64,000 nucleotides of DNA. It comes from Lates calcarifer. Taxonomy: Eukaryota > Chordata > Actinopteri > Centropomidae. The position numbers and the translations under genes were made by a program. Shown here piece after piece: positions 25,001-39,146 of the stretch. Each line of letters starts with the position of its first letter. Position 1 is the stretch's first letter. Location: positions 11,226,130-11,290,129 of the forward strand of contig NC_066835.1 of the NCBI RefSeq assembly GCF_001640805.2, given 5' to 3'. The notes below the pieces were generated by a model. That model made no database searches. It saw only the letters and a list, made by a program, of their open reading frames with translations, and was not told the DNA's origin.

Positions 25001-26221
25001 GATGTGATATATTACTGTCCTTAACAAGTTTAAATGATAAAAGCAAGTACAATGTGCCAAAATACTTATGCATCAATAGATATTTACTCCCGGGAGAGAC
25101 AATCAAAATCTATTCATATTGAAACCTCTAAAAGAAGAATAAGAGCTGTTGACGATACTTTAAAAAAAAAAAATGTTTCTTTCAACTACAAACATTTTTA
25201 AAAAATAGATTTAAGATCGAAGTTTAAACTCTTGGGTAATAGGGTAAAGATTTAGAATTCCTCTCTCCTCAGAAGGATATTGTTGAGGTCCACTCCCCTG
25301 TTTAAGTTTTTTTTTTTTTTGTTTGTTTTTTTAACATTTGCCAGGCCCATGTGTGTGTGTGTTTAAGCAGTATTGCATGTTTTCATGTGTAACTGCAGAA
25401 GCACTGTATGTTTGCCTCCAGTTACATGTTTGCTATTACCAAAGAGGGGACACCTCAAGTTGCCCCCCTTGAATGTCTTGCCTACATGCGTGCAGCAACC
25501 ACTCACGCTCCCATTTCTCTTATTTATACACCAACATGAAAGGTGGTGCACCTCTTGTCAAGGACAGTAAGTCATAGCGGTCTTTGTACAGTATCTGTGC
25601 CGCATACCAGGATCACAAGTAAGAATGTAAATCAAGGGGAATGCCTGTGTTTTAAGCAAGAATACAGTATTGTAAATCTGTACATGTGTCAGTATATGTC
25701 AGCATTGTGCTGCTGTGATCTTCTACAGTCTGATGGTGATAAAGCAAAAGTGACTCCTTATTTACTTTCCAATGACTGATAGTGGCGTCATTTGGATATC
25801 CCCGCTCAGTATAAATCACTGTTTGCAAAGAATAAGAGGGAAGTGAGAAACCTGGTGTGTATGTGGGTGTGTGTTCTCTACAGAAGGTTACATTCATAGC
25901 TAATATCAGACATGGAGTTATACTTCTAATATTAAATGTTCTTTCCCATACTAAAGCTGAAGGATCTGGATGAGAGCACATGCCTTGAATGCAAGTGCAT
26001 TACACATGTGTTATCTACTGTATGTGCTTCAGATGTGTGCGTGTGTATGTGTACATGGGTTTTGTGTGTGTGTGTGTATGTATCTGTGTGTGTGTGTAAG
26101 TGTTGGACCTGATATCCAGGTTTGGCCTCATACCCTGCCTGCTAATCTATCCCGCCCCATGGCTGTCGTTAATGATTTCGAAATCATCCGCTTTCAAAGG
26201 AATGGGAAGGAGACAAAGAGT

Positions 26222-26255
26222 GTGTGCCGTGTGTGTGTGTGTGTGTGTGTGTGTG
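26222..26255 (+). repeat. (GT)n microsatellite
   Basis: GT run in a wider GT-rich stretch that starts near 26030. Confidence 0.9.
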
Positions 26256-28044
26256 CATCTACTCATTGCGCAAGATGCTTATCAGACAGTGCCGTGTTGT
26301 GATCAGTGAGGGAGGCCTTGGCTCAGGCCCGTACAGGAGCTAACTGTCGCCTCAGCCTCAGTGAGCAGCTCTGCGCGTTTGCGCGTCCGTGTCTGCTCGC
26401 TAGCATCTGCGTCTGGCTTGTTTTTCCGTCCCGTGCCTCTCATCAGGCAGCGGCCTGGTATCAGTGGGTCATTACTTGGCTGTTTGTGTGTTGGCCAACT
26501 TCAGGCTCCTGCCAGGTGAGCAGCGAGAGTGTTTACAGTTGGCCAACCACTTCCTAGTAAAACACTGCACTGCTATCAGCCATAACCTGCAACCCATCAG
26601 CCTTATCTCTGCCACAGTCTGTTACAATATCAAATTATTTTTATGAACTTTAACTCTAAAAACAATTTCTCAACCTTAGCCACAGATTAATTTAAACAGA
26701 CTGATATGTTATGTGAGTTTTTTTTCTTTTTCTTTTTTTTTTACTGCTGATAAAGAAAACCAATAAAATTAAATGCGAAACAACATTAGAACTCACTCAG
26801 TGCTACTGATGTTCAGTATAACTGCTTTGCCACCTGCTCTGTCCTTTACACATGCCTTAAAAATGTGCATTTATTTAAAGTAGAAATAAATGCAGCCACC
26901 TGGTGCTTGTTGCCCACTCAGTAACAGATCCTCATGTGAGTCAGGAGCAAGAGATGTGAAGCAGAAAGACAAACAGAACACATGGTGACTCTTCTGTTTT
27001 TTTGTTCATCTTACATTCATACTGAAAGCAATGAAAAAATACAATGAATACACTAGTAATAGTGCTGGATATGTTATTCAAACTTAGGCATACGGGTGAA
27101 GCCTCGGCCATTACATACTGCAGTAGGAGCAATACTGTCTGTATTTCTCTATAAACAGAAAATAGAAGCTGCTATGGTCTCAGGTAAGTTTTAATTCACA
27201 AGAATGTGCAAAGTGGCTAAATGTGCACTCCGGGTCATGAGGAGTGGGGAAAAAAAATCTGTCGTATGCTCTTGCACAACAAAAGCAGCATTCTCCTTCC
27301 ACATTTTGAAAAATCAGAACAGAATGTTTCCCCTGAACGCCACGCACACACACACACCCACCCTCCATCCCTCCCTCCTTCCCCCAGGCCGAAAAATAAA
27401 GTGAAACCAAAGACAGAATGTGACATGAGAAGCTGTCAGGCCCAGCTCGGGTCAACAGTGGGGGGTCAAAGCTATGTCTGGAACCACAGAGTCACTGAGT
27501 GATGTGTTAAGTGTCTCTCCGGGACACTTTCGTACATGACAGCATGGTGAAAAGAGTGTGTGTGAGCATGTGTGCGTAAGTGTGTGCATGTGTGTATGTT
27601 CTCCAAGGTTGCGAGGAATCCACCGGGGAGAGCTAGTCCCTTGAGTACATCTCATCCACTTGTAGACTTTACTGACCTCCCCATGCTCCCTTACTGAGTA
27701 TCACACACCATGTCAAAACACAGGCAGGAAGCCAGCCACAGCAGTCTAACCTGTCTTTGGAAACTACACACGAACGCAGCATATAATGGGAGCATCACAA
27801 AATGACAAACAGAGGAGAGGACACACAGAGACTCTCACAAAGCCACAAGAGGACATGGACTCAAAAAAGTGTGAACAAATACTTTCTCCAACACACACAC
27901 ACACACACTTACATGGACACTGTAGCAGTGGCTATGAGACAGCCTGGGAACGGCTAGTCCACTAATGAGGTCTATCCCATGAGGATTTAGTACTGCACAG
28001 AGGAATGCAGGCTCTCCGCTCTCATGACTGACCTGCCTTGACAA

Positions 28045-28070
28045 ACACACACACACACACACACACACAC
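28045..28070 (+). repeat. (AC)n microsatellite
   Basis: Perfect AC run; a second shorter one lies at about 27893-27908. Confidence 0.9.
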
Positions 28071-28929
28071 GCAGATGGAGCTACTTTACTGCCCGAGAGC
28101 TGCCCTCTTACACATGAATGAGAACTGATAGAAGGCCTCCAAGAATAGGATACTTGTAATTTGGTTGGTACTGCATTAGAAACAAACATAACAAGCACAT
28201 TGGGGAATTTGACACTAATTTGAGATGAGAGTGAGGAGAGGCAGGAGTAAGGGGGGAACGGGGCTGAGAAAACAGAATGAAAAGAAAGAATAAATAAACA
28301 AGGGCACAGCGGGGTCAGAGAGAGAAAGCAACGCGAGGAGAGAGAGACAGAGTTATGAGGGTCTGAATCTGAGAGTTTTATTTGCACTTAACATTTGCTC
28401 TCGAGATTGGCTCACGTTCTGGATGTGAGAGCCAACTTGAGCAAGTTTACTAGAACAGATCTGGTGTCTGAGGCAGACAGACCCCCTCGCTGGTGGCCTG
28501 TCGACGGTGCCTGCTGCTAGCTGAGAGACGGACAGCATGGAGTGTCCGTCTCTGTCACGACTCTCTCTGAGAACACATAAACCAGTTCTCTAAAGTTGAG
28601 AGAGTAGAAGTTTGAGATGAATAATCATTAGTGTGTTTCGAAACACTTTGAAAAGCCAGTGCACCAGCAGTTGCATAGCCAACCCAAACCATTTGGAGTG
28701 TGAATACATCACCCAAAAGTACACAAACTTTGTTCGAATATAAACTACACTAAAATAGCTGGATAAAGAGATTTCAAAACATAATTCATTTGAGAAGCCA
28801 TGTTGGACTTTTATGGTTTAACAAGTTAAAGGTTTGATTCAAAATGCTTCTATCATTGTCTTGTGAGATGTTTGAACAATTAAATATAACTCATACGGTG
28901 TAATGATGTATGAATCACTGGTAAAAACA

Positions 28930-29328
28930 AGTCTAGGTGATGCTGGGTGCAAGGGGATAAATACCAACATCAGCATGCTACCATCTTATAATGACAATGG
29001 TAAAATGCTAGCAACACGTTTAGGTAGGATATTATTTACAATGGTCACCATCTTAATTTAGCATGTTTGCTTGGTAAACTCAAAGTACAGCTGTGGGTGC
29101 TGGGATTTTCCATATTTCTGGAGGTATATTGTCAAATTTTGACCTGAAGATGCCAGTGGATTAAGTTCATGAACCACTTTTATAAATAAATCATCCCAGA
29201 GGGAACATGAATATCTGTATCGAATGTCATGAAAATCCCTTCAATAGTTGTTGCACTAAAAAACAATAATTCTGGTTAGGGTGTGTACCACGTAGGCCTC
29301 TGTGCTCCGAGCAGCCAGTCCCCGGCTC

Positions 29329-29421
<93 letters not shown>

Positions 29422-29590
29422 AAAGTCATATGGATTCATTCTCTGGGCACCATGAATGTATGTGCAAAATTTTATAAAAATCTATCCCATAGTTGTTGGA
29501 ATATATCAGTCTAGAGTGAAAGTGGTACACCAACAGGCCAACAGTCCAACATTGCTATCCCTAGAGCCATGTTGCTAGTGTGGCTAAAAA
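28930..29590 (+). repeat. Teleost repeat ('CATGAATGT...AATAGTTGTTG' type) split by a microsatellite
   Basis: Two similar modules. The first ends with CCCAGAGGGAACATGAATAT and TCAATAGTTGTTGCACTA (about 29197-29259). The second has TCTGGGCACCATGAATGT and CCATAGTTGTTGGAATAT (about 29441-29506), then CAACATTGCTATCCCTAGAG. Upstream blocks (TTTAGCATGTTTGCTTGG, CAAAGTACAGCTG) also fit. This is a common fish dispersed repeat, possibly a retroelement tail. Confidence 0.6.
29331..29419 (+). repeat. Compound (CT)15(AT)n microsatellite
   Basis: A perfect (CT)n run to 29360 passes straight into (AT)n to 29419. It lies inside the dispersed repeat at 28.93-29.59 kb. Confidence 0.95.
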
Positions 29591-30169
29591 AGGGGCATAT
29601 ATTAAACTTTAGGCCTCTCTGTTCTGTACAGTGGTCTGCTTATTGTTAAATATGACAGGTTTCACTAATGGTATATAGCATGGTCTGTGTACTGACGACT
29701 GCCCTAACAATGACAGTATGCAACCACTGTGCACCCATCCCTAGAAATAAACACTGGGCCACTGCTAATCGTCCCTGTGTCAGCCATGTGTAACACCATG
29801 TCACAGCCGCCGCGCATGCTGAATGCCTCGCAGGCCTTTGTTTTGGAAAATGTGGCAGGGTTGCCATGGAGCTTGTGTTTGATCTATTGTAATTAACCGA
29901 GCCCATTGATTGCACAACTCTTCTCCCTGGCTCGTCTCTGTGAGCGGGTAGCCCTGGACGTCTCATCAAACACCACGTTAACCATCGTTTATGCAGTCAC
30001 CTCCCCACAATGATTTGTCCTTACATGGCCTAACAGGAATGAAAGGAGCGCAGGAAGTAGAAGGGAGGTAGGGCAATAAGTATCATTTGAGGATTTAGCA
30101 AAGCTGAGGTTTACTGTTTGAAATGGGTTTTGACTCTGAGAATTGATAAGTGTTAACTGATTACTGTTG

Positions 30170-30174
<5 letters not shown>

Positions 30175-30205
<31 letters not shown>

Positions 30206-30425
30206 TCTAGGTATTACTCATGTTGTGGGGACTGAAATCTGTTTTCACTGTTTACTCACATTATGGGGATTTGTCTTTATTGTGAACAAATCCTCATAAT
30301 GTAAGTCACTAAATACTGAGGTGAAGACATGTTTTAAGGTTAGTGTAACCTTAAGGTTAGGGTTGGGCTAGTAATAGTTATGGCTAAGGTTAGAGTAAGT
30401 CTCAAGGAACTGAATGTGGAGAAAT
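30175..30425 (+). repeat. (TG)n plus teleost 'TGTGGGGAC' repeat
   Basis: (TG)15 at 30175-30204 leads into GTATTACTCATGTTGTGGGG, CTCACATTATGGGGATTTGT, GTGAAGACATGTTTTAAGGT and several GGTTAG units. This matches a common fish repeat with the same order. It abuts the MITE at 30475. Confidence 0.55.
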
Positions 30426-30474
30426 TTTTGTCCTACTATCTTCAACCAAATTTTCTTCATGTGCATAAATCCCA

Positions 30475-30862
30475 GTCCACTCTCATACTTGCATGCTAAA
30501 TATGAAGCTACAGCCAGCAGCTGATTAGCTCAGCTAAGCGTTAACACGTGAAGTGAGGAGGAAACTGCTAGCCTGGCTCTGTTTAGCAATGAGACAGCTA
30601 ATAGCGCCCTGGTAAAACCAAAACTTCTTGTTTTTATACTTCAGTTTTTCTATGGATTAACCAAGTAAGACATAATATGTTAGCAATGCTGAACATATTA
30701 TTTTTGGACAGAGCCAGGCTAGATGTTTACCCCTGCTTCCAGTCTTTATGCTTAGCTAACCGTCTTCTGACTATAGCTTTGTATTTAACAGACACATATG
30801 AGTCGCATTGATCTGTAAGTTAGACAAACACATTTCCAAAAATGTCAAATCATCACTTCAGT
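30475..30862 (+). repeat. Fold-back MITE, same family as the mariner ends at 58.5 kb
   Basis: The left arm (GCTAAATATGAAGCTACAGC, then GCTAGCCTGGCTCTGTTTAG) is matched in reverse by the right arm (GACAGAGCCAGGCTAG near 30708, CCAGTCTTTATGCTTAGCTA, then a tail reading TTTGACATTTTTGGAAATG on the minus strand). This is a near-complete foldback of about 390 bases without coding capacity. Confidence 0.65.
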
Positions 30863-30869
30863 TGCACAT

Positions 30870-32249
30870 TGAGGGGAATTCCTGTTATAATTGTATCCTC
30901 TTGTAGCCACAGTGTTTTATAATGACTGTAATTCCTCCAAAATCCAGTTAGCTTATATATGGTTGCACACTGAGGAAGTAGCACTAGGTGACCACATCCC
31001 TCTTTAAATATGTCCTTTGTCTCTTAGTGGTCCAGTCTCTGTGTCCTGATGCGTGTCACGCAGCATGGTTTGAAGTCAATTAGCCCTGCTTCCCAACCCC
31101 AGGGGTGACAATCTGGGGCTCACATGTCCCGTCAGGGCTGACCTTCACATGAGGGACTAAGCCAACACTCACATATGGACAAGCCCTCGGGTGGGAAACT
31201 GCCTACTCTGGCCAAGGACAGGACTGTGCATGAAGGGTGGAGAGATGGGTATGAGGGTTAGTTTGTAATCTCTAGAGAACACACAAATATGGCAAGTTTT
31301 TCATACAAGATTTAAGGTTAATATTTTCCAAGGATTCCTGTTTTTGTTGGACAATAAAAAATATGAATGAGATTACTGATAATAATGGAAATAAAAGCTA
31401 GGTAAACACAGTGTTGGACAGTGTGGTTTCTGCTTTGTTTAGCTGATACAAGTGAAAGTGAGAGTTTCCTTTTTCTGAGCTCAAAGTACTATGAAGTTAA
31501 TATGAGAATTATTTACAGGGGATTTCCAGTGAAATTAATTTCTACTATTTCTGGGCTTGTTCTTTGAATCTGTTCACAGAGTGGTGCAATAATCCTACGG
31601 CTAAATTTATATCATAACCACGATTAAAGCCATTATTTGGAATTCAGTCTACGCAGACACAGTAGGCCTTGTGACTTGTGTCTGGACTTTCCCAGAGCTG
31701 TGAAAGCAACTTCACTTTTTTCATTTCTTACTTAGTAATCCAAGGAGGATCAGTAGGGGTATCTCCCCTAAGATCAGCTCCATGATTCTGTAGACTGGGT
31801 ATGAAACATGAAACAGAAGACCACCCAACATTAAGCTACTGGTTATAAGGAAGTCCACCAGCTAATCTAGAGCATATTTACACAAATGCATGTTTCAGGA
31901 TGAATAACATGAGCTAAAAGCAGCTTATCCATCAGACGAGATTCCACGATGTAAGATACATAACACAACACGTTATTATGAAGCCATAATACAATTTCAC
32001 AAGCTTTGGGGGTCACTAAGCAGGGGTTTCTTATGAAACTGAGGTTCCCCTTGTGTTACAGTTCACTAAAGGCTTGGGAATAGGTGTGTGAGATGGCTCA
32101 CAGCAGTAAAACAAGGTGTTTCTAATTTGAGGGTCTGTTAAATTGAACTGAATGGAAAAACTGTGTGTAATACAGCAAACTGCCTTAGCTCGTCTTTTCC
32201 AAACAGTGTTTACTGCAGTTTGTGTGTGTATGCGTCCCAGAGCATGAGT

Positions 32250-32290
<41 letters not shown>

Positions 32291-35200
32291 TTTGATGTGC
32301 TGGTAGCTGTACAGTTGTGCAACTGCAGCCCATCTGCCCAAAGCAAATAGCAACATTCTAAGAAAGAAGAAAGGGAGGGGAGGCTGAGCTCTGCAAAGGT
32401 TTTTTGCATGTTTTTCCTTTCTGTTTTCCACCAATGTCACTCGCGTTCAATCTGTGGGGCTTGCACAATTTTTCTGTTTCATTTGATGCTGAGCAACACA
32501 TTGATAAAGGTCACAAACAGTCGTGGCAGGCCTTTACAAAAACACCTCACCGAAATACACTGGGGCATGGATATGAATCATGTGCAGAAACCTTTTTAAT
32601 AGTAGTTTTAATCATAGTCTACAAAGACAGGCTACTGGTGGATCTTGGGATATTTGAAAAGGTCATCTGGTTTGCACAAATGCCTTGTTAAAAAGGTGTT
32701 GGCTCTACTTGTGAGAGCCTGTATGTCTGCTTGCATTCCTGCATAACCATAACCTCAGGAAGTCACAGGTTGCCAGGTGCCTAAAGCTTCAGTCTGCTCA
32801 CACCTCAAAAAAGTAAAAATGTAAACTGTGGAACAAAACCCCATCTGACAAAACTCCAAATGCATTAACAGTTCTATGTTGTGTACTGCTCAGACGCAGG
32901 AAAGGACTATATCTATTTGAAAAAAAACATTAAAAGCAATAAACCTGGATGATATAGTGACTATGAATTAAATTTATTTTAACCTGCAGTAAAACCTGAC
33001 TCAACCACAGCAAACAGGAAAGCGGAACACCTGTGTCGAAAGACAAATATGAAGGATGATGAAACAGATGTTTTGGTAACAAGGTAACCCTGTCAGCACA
33101 GAAGTCAACAATGAACTATGCACGAACGTTTGTGTATTTTACACGTGTTTGTGTGCACTCATGAAGGGGTAATATCCTCTCAGCCTTCCTGGTAAACCTG
33201 TGTTTACTGACAGGACCACAAACAGAGGGATTTTACCAGAAGACTAATGGGAGGAGGCGTATGTGCGGGCATGTTGGGGAACACCAAACAGGTTTTGATT
33301 TCAGATCTCTTTTTCAATTTCCACTCTTTGTCGTGACAAAAGGGCAAGCTGACTTCAAGGCCTGTGTCAAGCGGTGACATTTTCCCTCGAGCCACTATAA
33401 CTGCTATTACCCTTGCCAATGGGAATCCTGTGTTTACTGACCACACAAACACCAGCCAGTGCCTGGTACTGAGATTGCTTACAGTCACTAAGTATACATA
33501 TGTCAGCCTGTTAGTCAGTGCACTTCCCCATGTGGTGACATACGGATGTCTGCTCCTCCCATAATCAGGATGTAAGTTGGTCATCTGTTCAGTGGTTCTC
33601 CTCTTCCCATCCTAATGCTGCTGGAAAGTCATCTTATTTAATCGTCACATGTCCGTAATTACTATCCTGTGGTGACAAATATGGGTGGCTTCGAGTGAGA
33701 AGAGATGCATAAATGAGCGATTGTGGTTTTGCAACATAATTATAGAATCTGGCTTTGAAACCAGCACTAAACTTCCACCGCTGTTTGTTCTTCCTCTTTT
33801 GCACGACATAAAACCTAATGTTTAAAAAACACAATTTTCTGTTAATTTGTCCTTTAACTACACAGATGTAGCACTTGTAATCTGAGGAATGAATTCCTGC
33901 CCATTTGTACACAACACTGGGCCTTTAAGTCATTTCAACTATTGTATAAAAAGATACTAAACCTACTCAACAGCATGAACCCATCATTATTCAATCATAT
34001 GTTTAGTAACGTTGTAATGACGGGGTGGGTGGTTTTGGATGTTTGTTCGTGTATGTGTGTGTGTTTATGATTGTTTACATTGTGCCCTTTGCTTGAACTC
34101 TCATAAACTGCCTTTACTTGCTAATGTTAATTGTATGCTAATTGTTGGCAAGAAACTCATCTCGACTCAGGGTCGCGCACTGTATTTTCAATTATTCAAC
34201 ATATGATGCAAAGTGTGTCTCATATGAAACCCATTCCAGCACTGAAACCCAAGGTCACATTTTAATTGGCTGTAGTGAAGCTCTGATACTCTCATATTCC
34301 CAGTAATGATGGGTTTCCGAGCTGAGCAAATTCCTAACCACCCGTTTGTCACTTGAGTCATCTCGCCCTGTGAAATCCTTTTGTTCACCAGCCCTATACA
34401 AGGCATAACCCACAGACAGTGAAGCTTTTGAAATGCAGCAAATTTGAAATGTAAAAATGTCCTCTTTTTTTGTGTTGTTGTTTGATTAATGCCCCAGACC
34501 ACACACTGCGTGGGGAAGCGGTGGAATTTTTCTCCTTAATAAGCATGTTTCAGGTTGAAACAGGCTGTTTTCCTTTCATTCATATTCATGTTGCAGTGTC
34601 TGTGAAAACAGGCATGTCTGAATCATCATAGCACATCACACGGCAACTGTGTATGGATGGTTACTTCAAAGTGAAAGTCATTTACTTCCCGACGTCAAAA
34701 TCACTGAAAATTATATTTATTATCTGACTGTAAGGTGCAGTTGGTTTTCTGAGGCTTCATTACACTGCAGTAAAATTATTCCTTTGACTTATAGTAGTAA
34801 CTCAAACAAACTTTTCTGAGTAACACTAAAAATAAAGACACACGACACACACACATAATTTTCCGCATAGCTAAGTGAACACGTTCCCATGAATAGAACA
34901 AGGTTTTAGTCATAAATACATCCCTTTCAACAATAAAAGCATCTGCTACACAGTCTACAGATGAGACTTTTTATTTTCCTCCTCTTTTCATTCTTTCTCC
35001 AGCTCAAACACAAACACGTCTGCCTTGACTGTCAGACAATAAATGGACGGTCTGCGGAAAGAAATATTAACACTGGAAACTATGCTCATCCCCTGAATTA
35101 CACATTCCACCTTCACTTTCAGATATCCTATCTTGATAAATGTATCATTACGAACATTTTTCTGACGACTTGAGTCTATATTAGGCGTGGAATGCTATCC

Positions 35201-35940
35201 TGTATACAACATGAGGGATGGACAGAGACGCTGATTTTAAAGAGCTGGTATGCCACATTAAACAATAGATTGCTTCAGTTAACCAACAGCTGGGTCGCCA
35301 CTGCAGGAGGCCACAGGTCTCTTACAGGGTCCACACTGGAGGTTTCCTTTATGGTAATATTTCTCTTCCTTACCGTAATCCCTGCTGTATTTGAATAAAC
35401 TGTATTTGTCACTTTTTCAATAACAGGTTTGCTCTTGTCACAACCTTTTCCTCTGTGTTATTTGTAGTGGACTGGAGAGAGACAAGTTGTATTAAATATA
35501 GTCTGTTTAGCTCTTCAGCCTGTGCTTATATTTTATCACTGAAACACTTTTGTTGCAGGGAACTCTGGACAGCCAGTGACATTGTGTTCACTGACAAAGT
35601 GCAAGGATGGATTTAAGTTATCTCAGTGCCAGGGCAGTAACTGATTTCCTCTTCAATCTCTTTTTATACAGGCTGTATTTACTAAGAGATACCTTACTGC
35701 CACATGCACATACGATGTATGTCCTGATTTATTTTGATCACTTACACAAATCAAGTGAGAAACTATTTTCTGAACGCCTTGCTCATGGCTCACTATCTTA
35801 ACATACCGTTGTTTTTTTAAGACTGGACTACACTGATTTAACTTCCTCACTGCAGATAACAAGCCCTCAAACCTGAACGACCGTATGGTCACTTGTAAGT
35901 TGTTTGCCCCCTCCCTCTGATACGACCCACAGAAGCATCT
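30870..35940. other. Gene desert, middle part
   Basis: Few repeats apart from the (TG)n at 32.25 kb. Quiet, balanced stretches at about 31000-31250, 33230-33560 and 34110-34560 could be regulatory elements. No open frame has recognisable content. Confidence 0.5.
32247..32286 (+). repeat. (TG)n microsatellite
   Basis: Nearly perfect TG run. It produces three overlapping Thr/His-rich minus-strand open frames that are not genes. Confidence 0.9.
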
Positions 35941-35944
35941 CCTG

Positions 35945-36430
35945 AAATAGCGCACCTACGGCAGCAGGCGTACCGGACCTTCGTCATCGTGGATATAATA
36001 ATAAACGGACGGTGTGTACCAGTGGGAGCGTAATGGACTTCCATCACCATGGTTAGAATAATAAACACAACGTTAAGCTGGAAAGGTCACGGTTTGGTTA
36101 GGTTTAGGTACAAAAACCACTTGGTTAGGTTTAGGGAAGGATCATGGTGTAGCTGACAATAACTACTTCATTAGGGTTAGAGGACCTTTAGTAAAAATAA
36201 GCATGTGGTTAACATTGTGGAATGGTCTTGGATAAGAAACAATGATGAAACCAGGAAATGAACCGCAGCCTCCTTGGTCAAAGTCATGCATTTTGTCAAC
36301 GTATCCATCCGAATCAACTTCCTCCTACCGCAGACTTCGACACGCTTCATATCAATCCATCTGAATTTCTGTGTTGCTGCTGTCATCATTAATACGGCCA
36401 GTAGAGGTCTCCTAACTATGAAATCTAAAT
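35945..36430 (+). repeat. Teleost non-autonomous element ('GGTTAGGTTTAGG' type)
   Basis: Contains GGTTTGGTTAGGTTTAGG and CACTTGGTTAGGTTTAGGGA near 36090-36140, then AACCAGGAAATGAACCGCAG and CCTCCTTGGTCAAAGTCATG near 36250-36290, all typical of a dispersed fish repeat. Two internal units ending ATAATAATAAAC and GAATAATAAACAC (about 35968-36008 and 36022-36068) look like a diverged tandem duplication. Confidence 0.5.
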
Positions 36431-37372
36431 ATGGGTCGTGATTAGCTGCTTGCACATATGACCTATAATGTTGTTTATTAGGGGAGGCCATTCTCAAAAA
36501 AAAATTTGCATTCACAATATCTGGGTACTCAGTGATATTTCCACTGCGCATCGAATACATGGATATGAAACAATTTCACAAATGCAAAACTAAGGACTGC
36601 TTCATCATCATTACTGATGTCTGAACATGTGGAAACTTCCATATAATAATTTTAAGACTTCTCCTTTCAACACTGAGTCAGACGCTGATTCAAATGAAAA
36701 TTATGCATTTTGGTTTAAAAATATGTGTAAATGATCTTAATCTTAGTAATCAGTTATTCTATTTTCTTTGTCACCCAAAACTATTAACTATTAAATGCCC
36801 CAACAAAAAGTCTAGTGGGTATCTGCTCTATTTCTGTGCACACACATGGGGAAGTTAGTTGATCAAAATCTTCATACCTTTGCCACGGTTTATTGGTACA
36901 TACTGTTCTGTCATATGTCTGTTATGTATTTCTTCTTTGCTTTTATGTAATTATTTAGTATTTAACACCAGAATAGGAGAGCTATTATTACAGTAGATAG
37001 GTCTTAGTGATTTGTGGATTAATTACGATTCATTTTGATCTGTGGGAATGATGAACTGGGTCAATATCAAATGAAATGAACTGTCCAGAAAATGAACACA
37101 ATAAATCTTTAGGTTCACCAAATGAAAATATGGGTAAGTATGATTACATTATTATAATAATAAATGCATTTCCCAATAAATGTATGTAATAAAATCTCAG
37201 GTGAAATATTAGGTACTGCCATGATAACTGTTTCTACTTCCAGAGTTGGACCAGATAATATTCCTCTTTCAAATGTAAACATAGGATGAAACTCATCAGT
37301 ATTTGGAGGTCTTTTATACAAAAATGTTACATCAGTAACATACAGTATACAGTATATTTTATACATATTTTA

Positions 37373-37484
37373 TATTCCATCCATCCATCATCTATACCGC
37401 TTATCCATTAAGGGTCACAGGGGGACTGGAGCCTATCCCAGCTAGGCAAGAGGCAGGGTACACCCTGTACAGATCACCAGTATC
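37373..37484 (+). repeat. Teleost retroelement tail ('GGAGCCTATCCCAGCT' type)
   Basis: CCATCCATCCATCA, TCTATACCGCTTATCCATTA, GACTGGAGCCTATCCCAGCT and GGGTACACCCTGTACAGATC follow in order. This is one of the commonest dispersed tails in fish genomes. About 110 bases, truncated. Confidence 0.75.
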
Positions 37485-38915
37485 TTACTTGAGGTTATCC
37501 TCATTTTTTGAGGAGCTTTGATGTGTAACTGTCAGACCTACAGCACAGACTCAACTCTATAGCCAGTTTAACAATTCAAAGATTTTTGGGATATTTTAAA
37601 GGTGATGTCTTTACACGCTTACCATGCTTCTTTATCTTGGATGAGTTCAGCCATGACTTCATTCTTGTCTGTATTGTCTCTTTAATAATGTAACAATACA
37701 CTATACCCCCAACTCTGGGGGGGAGTTTGATCCATAGCTGCTTGGAACGTGTTCTGTCACCTCAAGGTTAGATTGTTTCATTACATCCCATCAATCATTC
37801 AGTGATGTAAACATCCCCTGAGCATAATGTTTTGCCAAATGCCCTTTACAGAGCAAGCTAAAGGAAGGAAGAGAGAGAATAAAGGCACAAGGGGGAGAGA
37901 AGACAGATGATAACCAGAAAGAGAGAGAGACAGATGGAGTGAGGAAGAGACACTGAGTCAGAGAGAAATATCCTGACTGAGAAGTATACAGAGATTTGCA
38001 GAGTATCCTGCTCTCCAGGCGAGAGGATTTGTTTGGGCTGGACAGGACACAGGGGGGTACATCTGGACAGGTTAATCCCAAATACAATATACAATATCTC
38101 TCTTCCTGTGTTGTGTGAGACAGGGAGTTTTTCCTCCGGGGACTGTCCGTTTCTACAACTAGTACTTCACCATGACTTACTGTATGTATTTATTAATACT
38201 GGAATTTAATTGCAAACATCTGGGAGTGCGGTCACTTCCCTAAAAAGAGGTCAGACCAGGCAAAAAACATGAGCAGACGATCATACAGCTTTTAAAATCA
38301 GCTAAAGTTATCACTCAAACATGCTGTAAACATGCATCGCAGTTTACATCACTTTCTGCATGTGTGTGCCCAGTTTTCCTGTGCAGTGGAATAGGAATTA
38401 TTATTAACATATCAGACCTTTGCCAGAAGAAATCAACTGCACAGACAGCTGGTTTGTTCCAGGATTTCCCCAGTTACTTTGGTAACTTGGTAGCATAAAA
38501 CCTAATACTGTGGTCTTTTTCCTGAATGTAAAAACACAGTTGTTAGAGGGACTATGAAGAAGGGATTTAGTGTGAGGTTGACTTCACTTGCACAGGACTG
38601 GACGTGTCAAAATGCTTGTAAAAACTTTTGAAAATGAGGGGAGCGTAATGCGAGCAGGGCTTGTGTGGGTAAGACGAGCGATCACGGTGGTCTCGTTTTA
38701 CTATCAGGTTCATTCTGTTATCATGAGCAATTCACAGGCAAGAAAGTTCATTTCATCTCTTGTATTCTGATGTACAAAGCACTGTTTAACCTCCATCCGG
38801 CTGTTTCCAGTTACCTTTCAACTGGTGAAAAATATTTACTCCTGAAAATTAAGAGGATAACTTTCCATCTCCGATACTGTTCCAGGAGACATCTGGCTTG
38901 TGCTGGGAGAGCTTC

Positions 38916-39090
38916 AGTGTGTGTGTGTGTGTGTGTGTGGTGGTGTGTGTGTTTGTGTGTGGAGAATGATGATCATAAGAGAAGTGCAGCCTATTGTTTC
39001 ACTGTCTATGTTCTCCCATGGGGGGGGGGGGGGGGGGGGGGGTCAGCTGCAGTGGATCACACACAAGCCACAAAGTATCTCAACAAATAG

Positions 39091-39126
<36 letters not shown>

Positions 39127-39146
39127 CAGGGAACCCATTGTGTGTA

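Larger units (their letters stand above)
22095..28925. other. Gene desert between cibar1 and trib1, first part
   Basis: Unique-looking sequence with GT-rich tracts near 24660-24705 and 26030-26255, CA runs near 27890-28070 and T-runs near 25310-25330 and 26720-26742. A more GC-rich patch lies at about 26285-26520. The expected human neighbour RBM12B, a single large coding exon, is absent. Confidence 0.6.
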
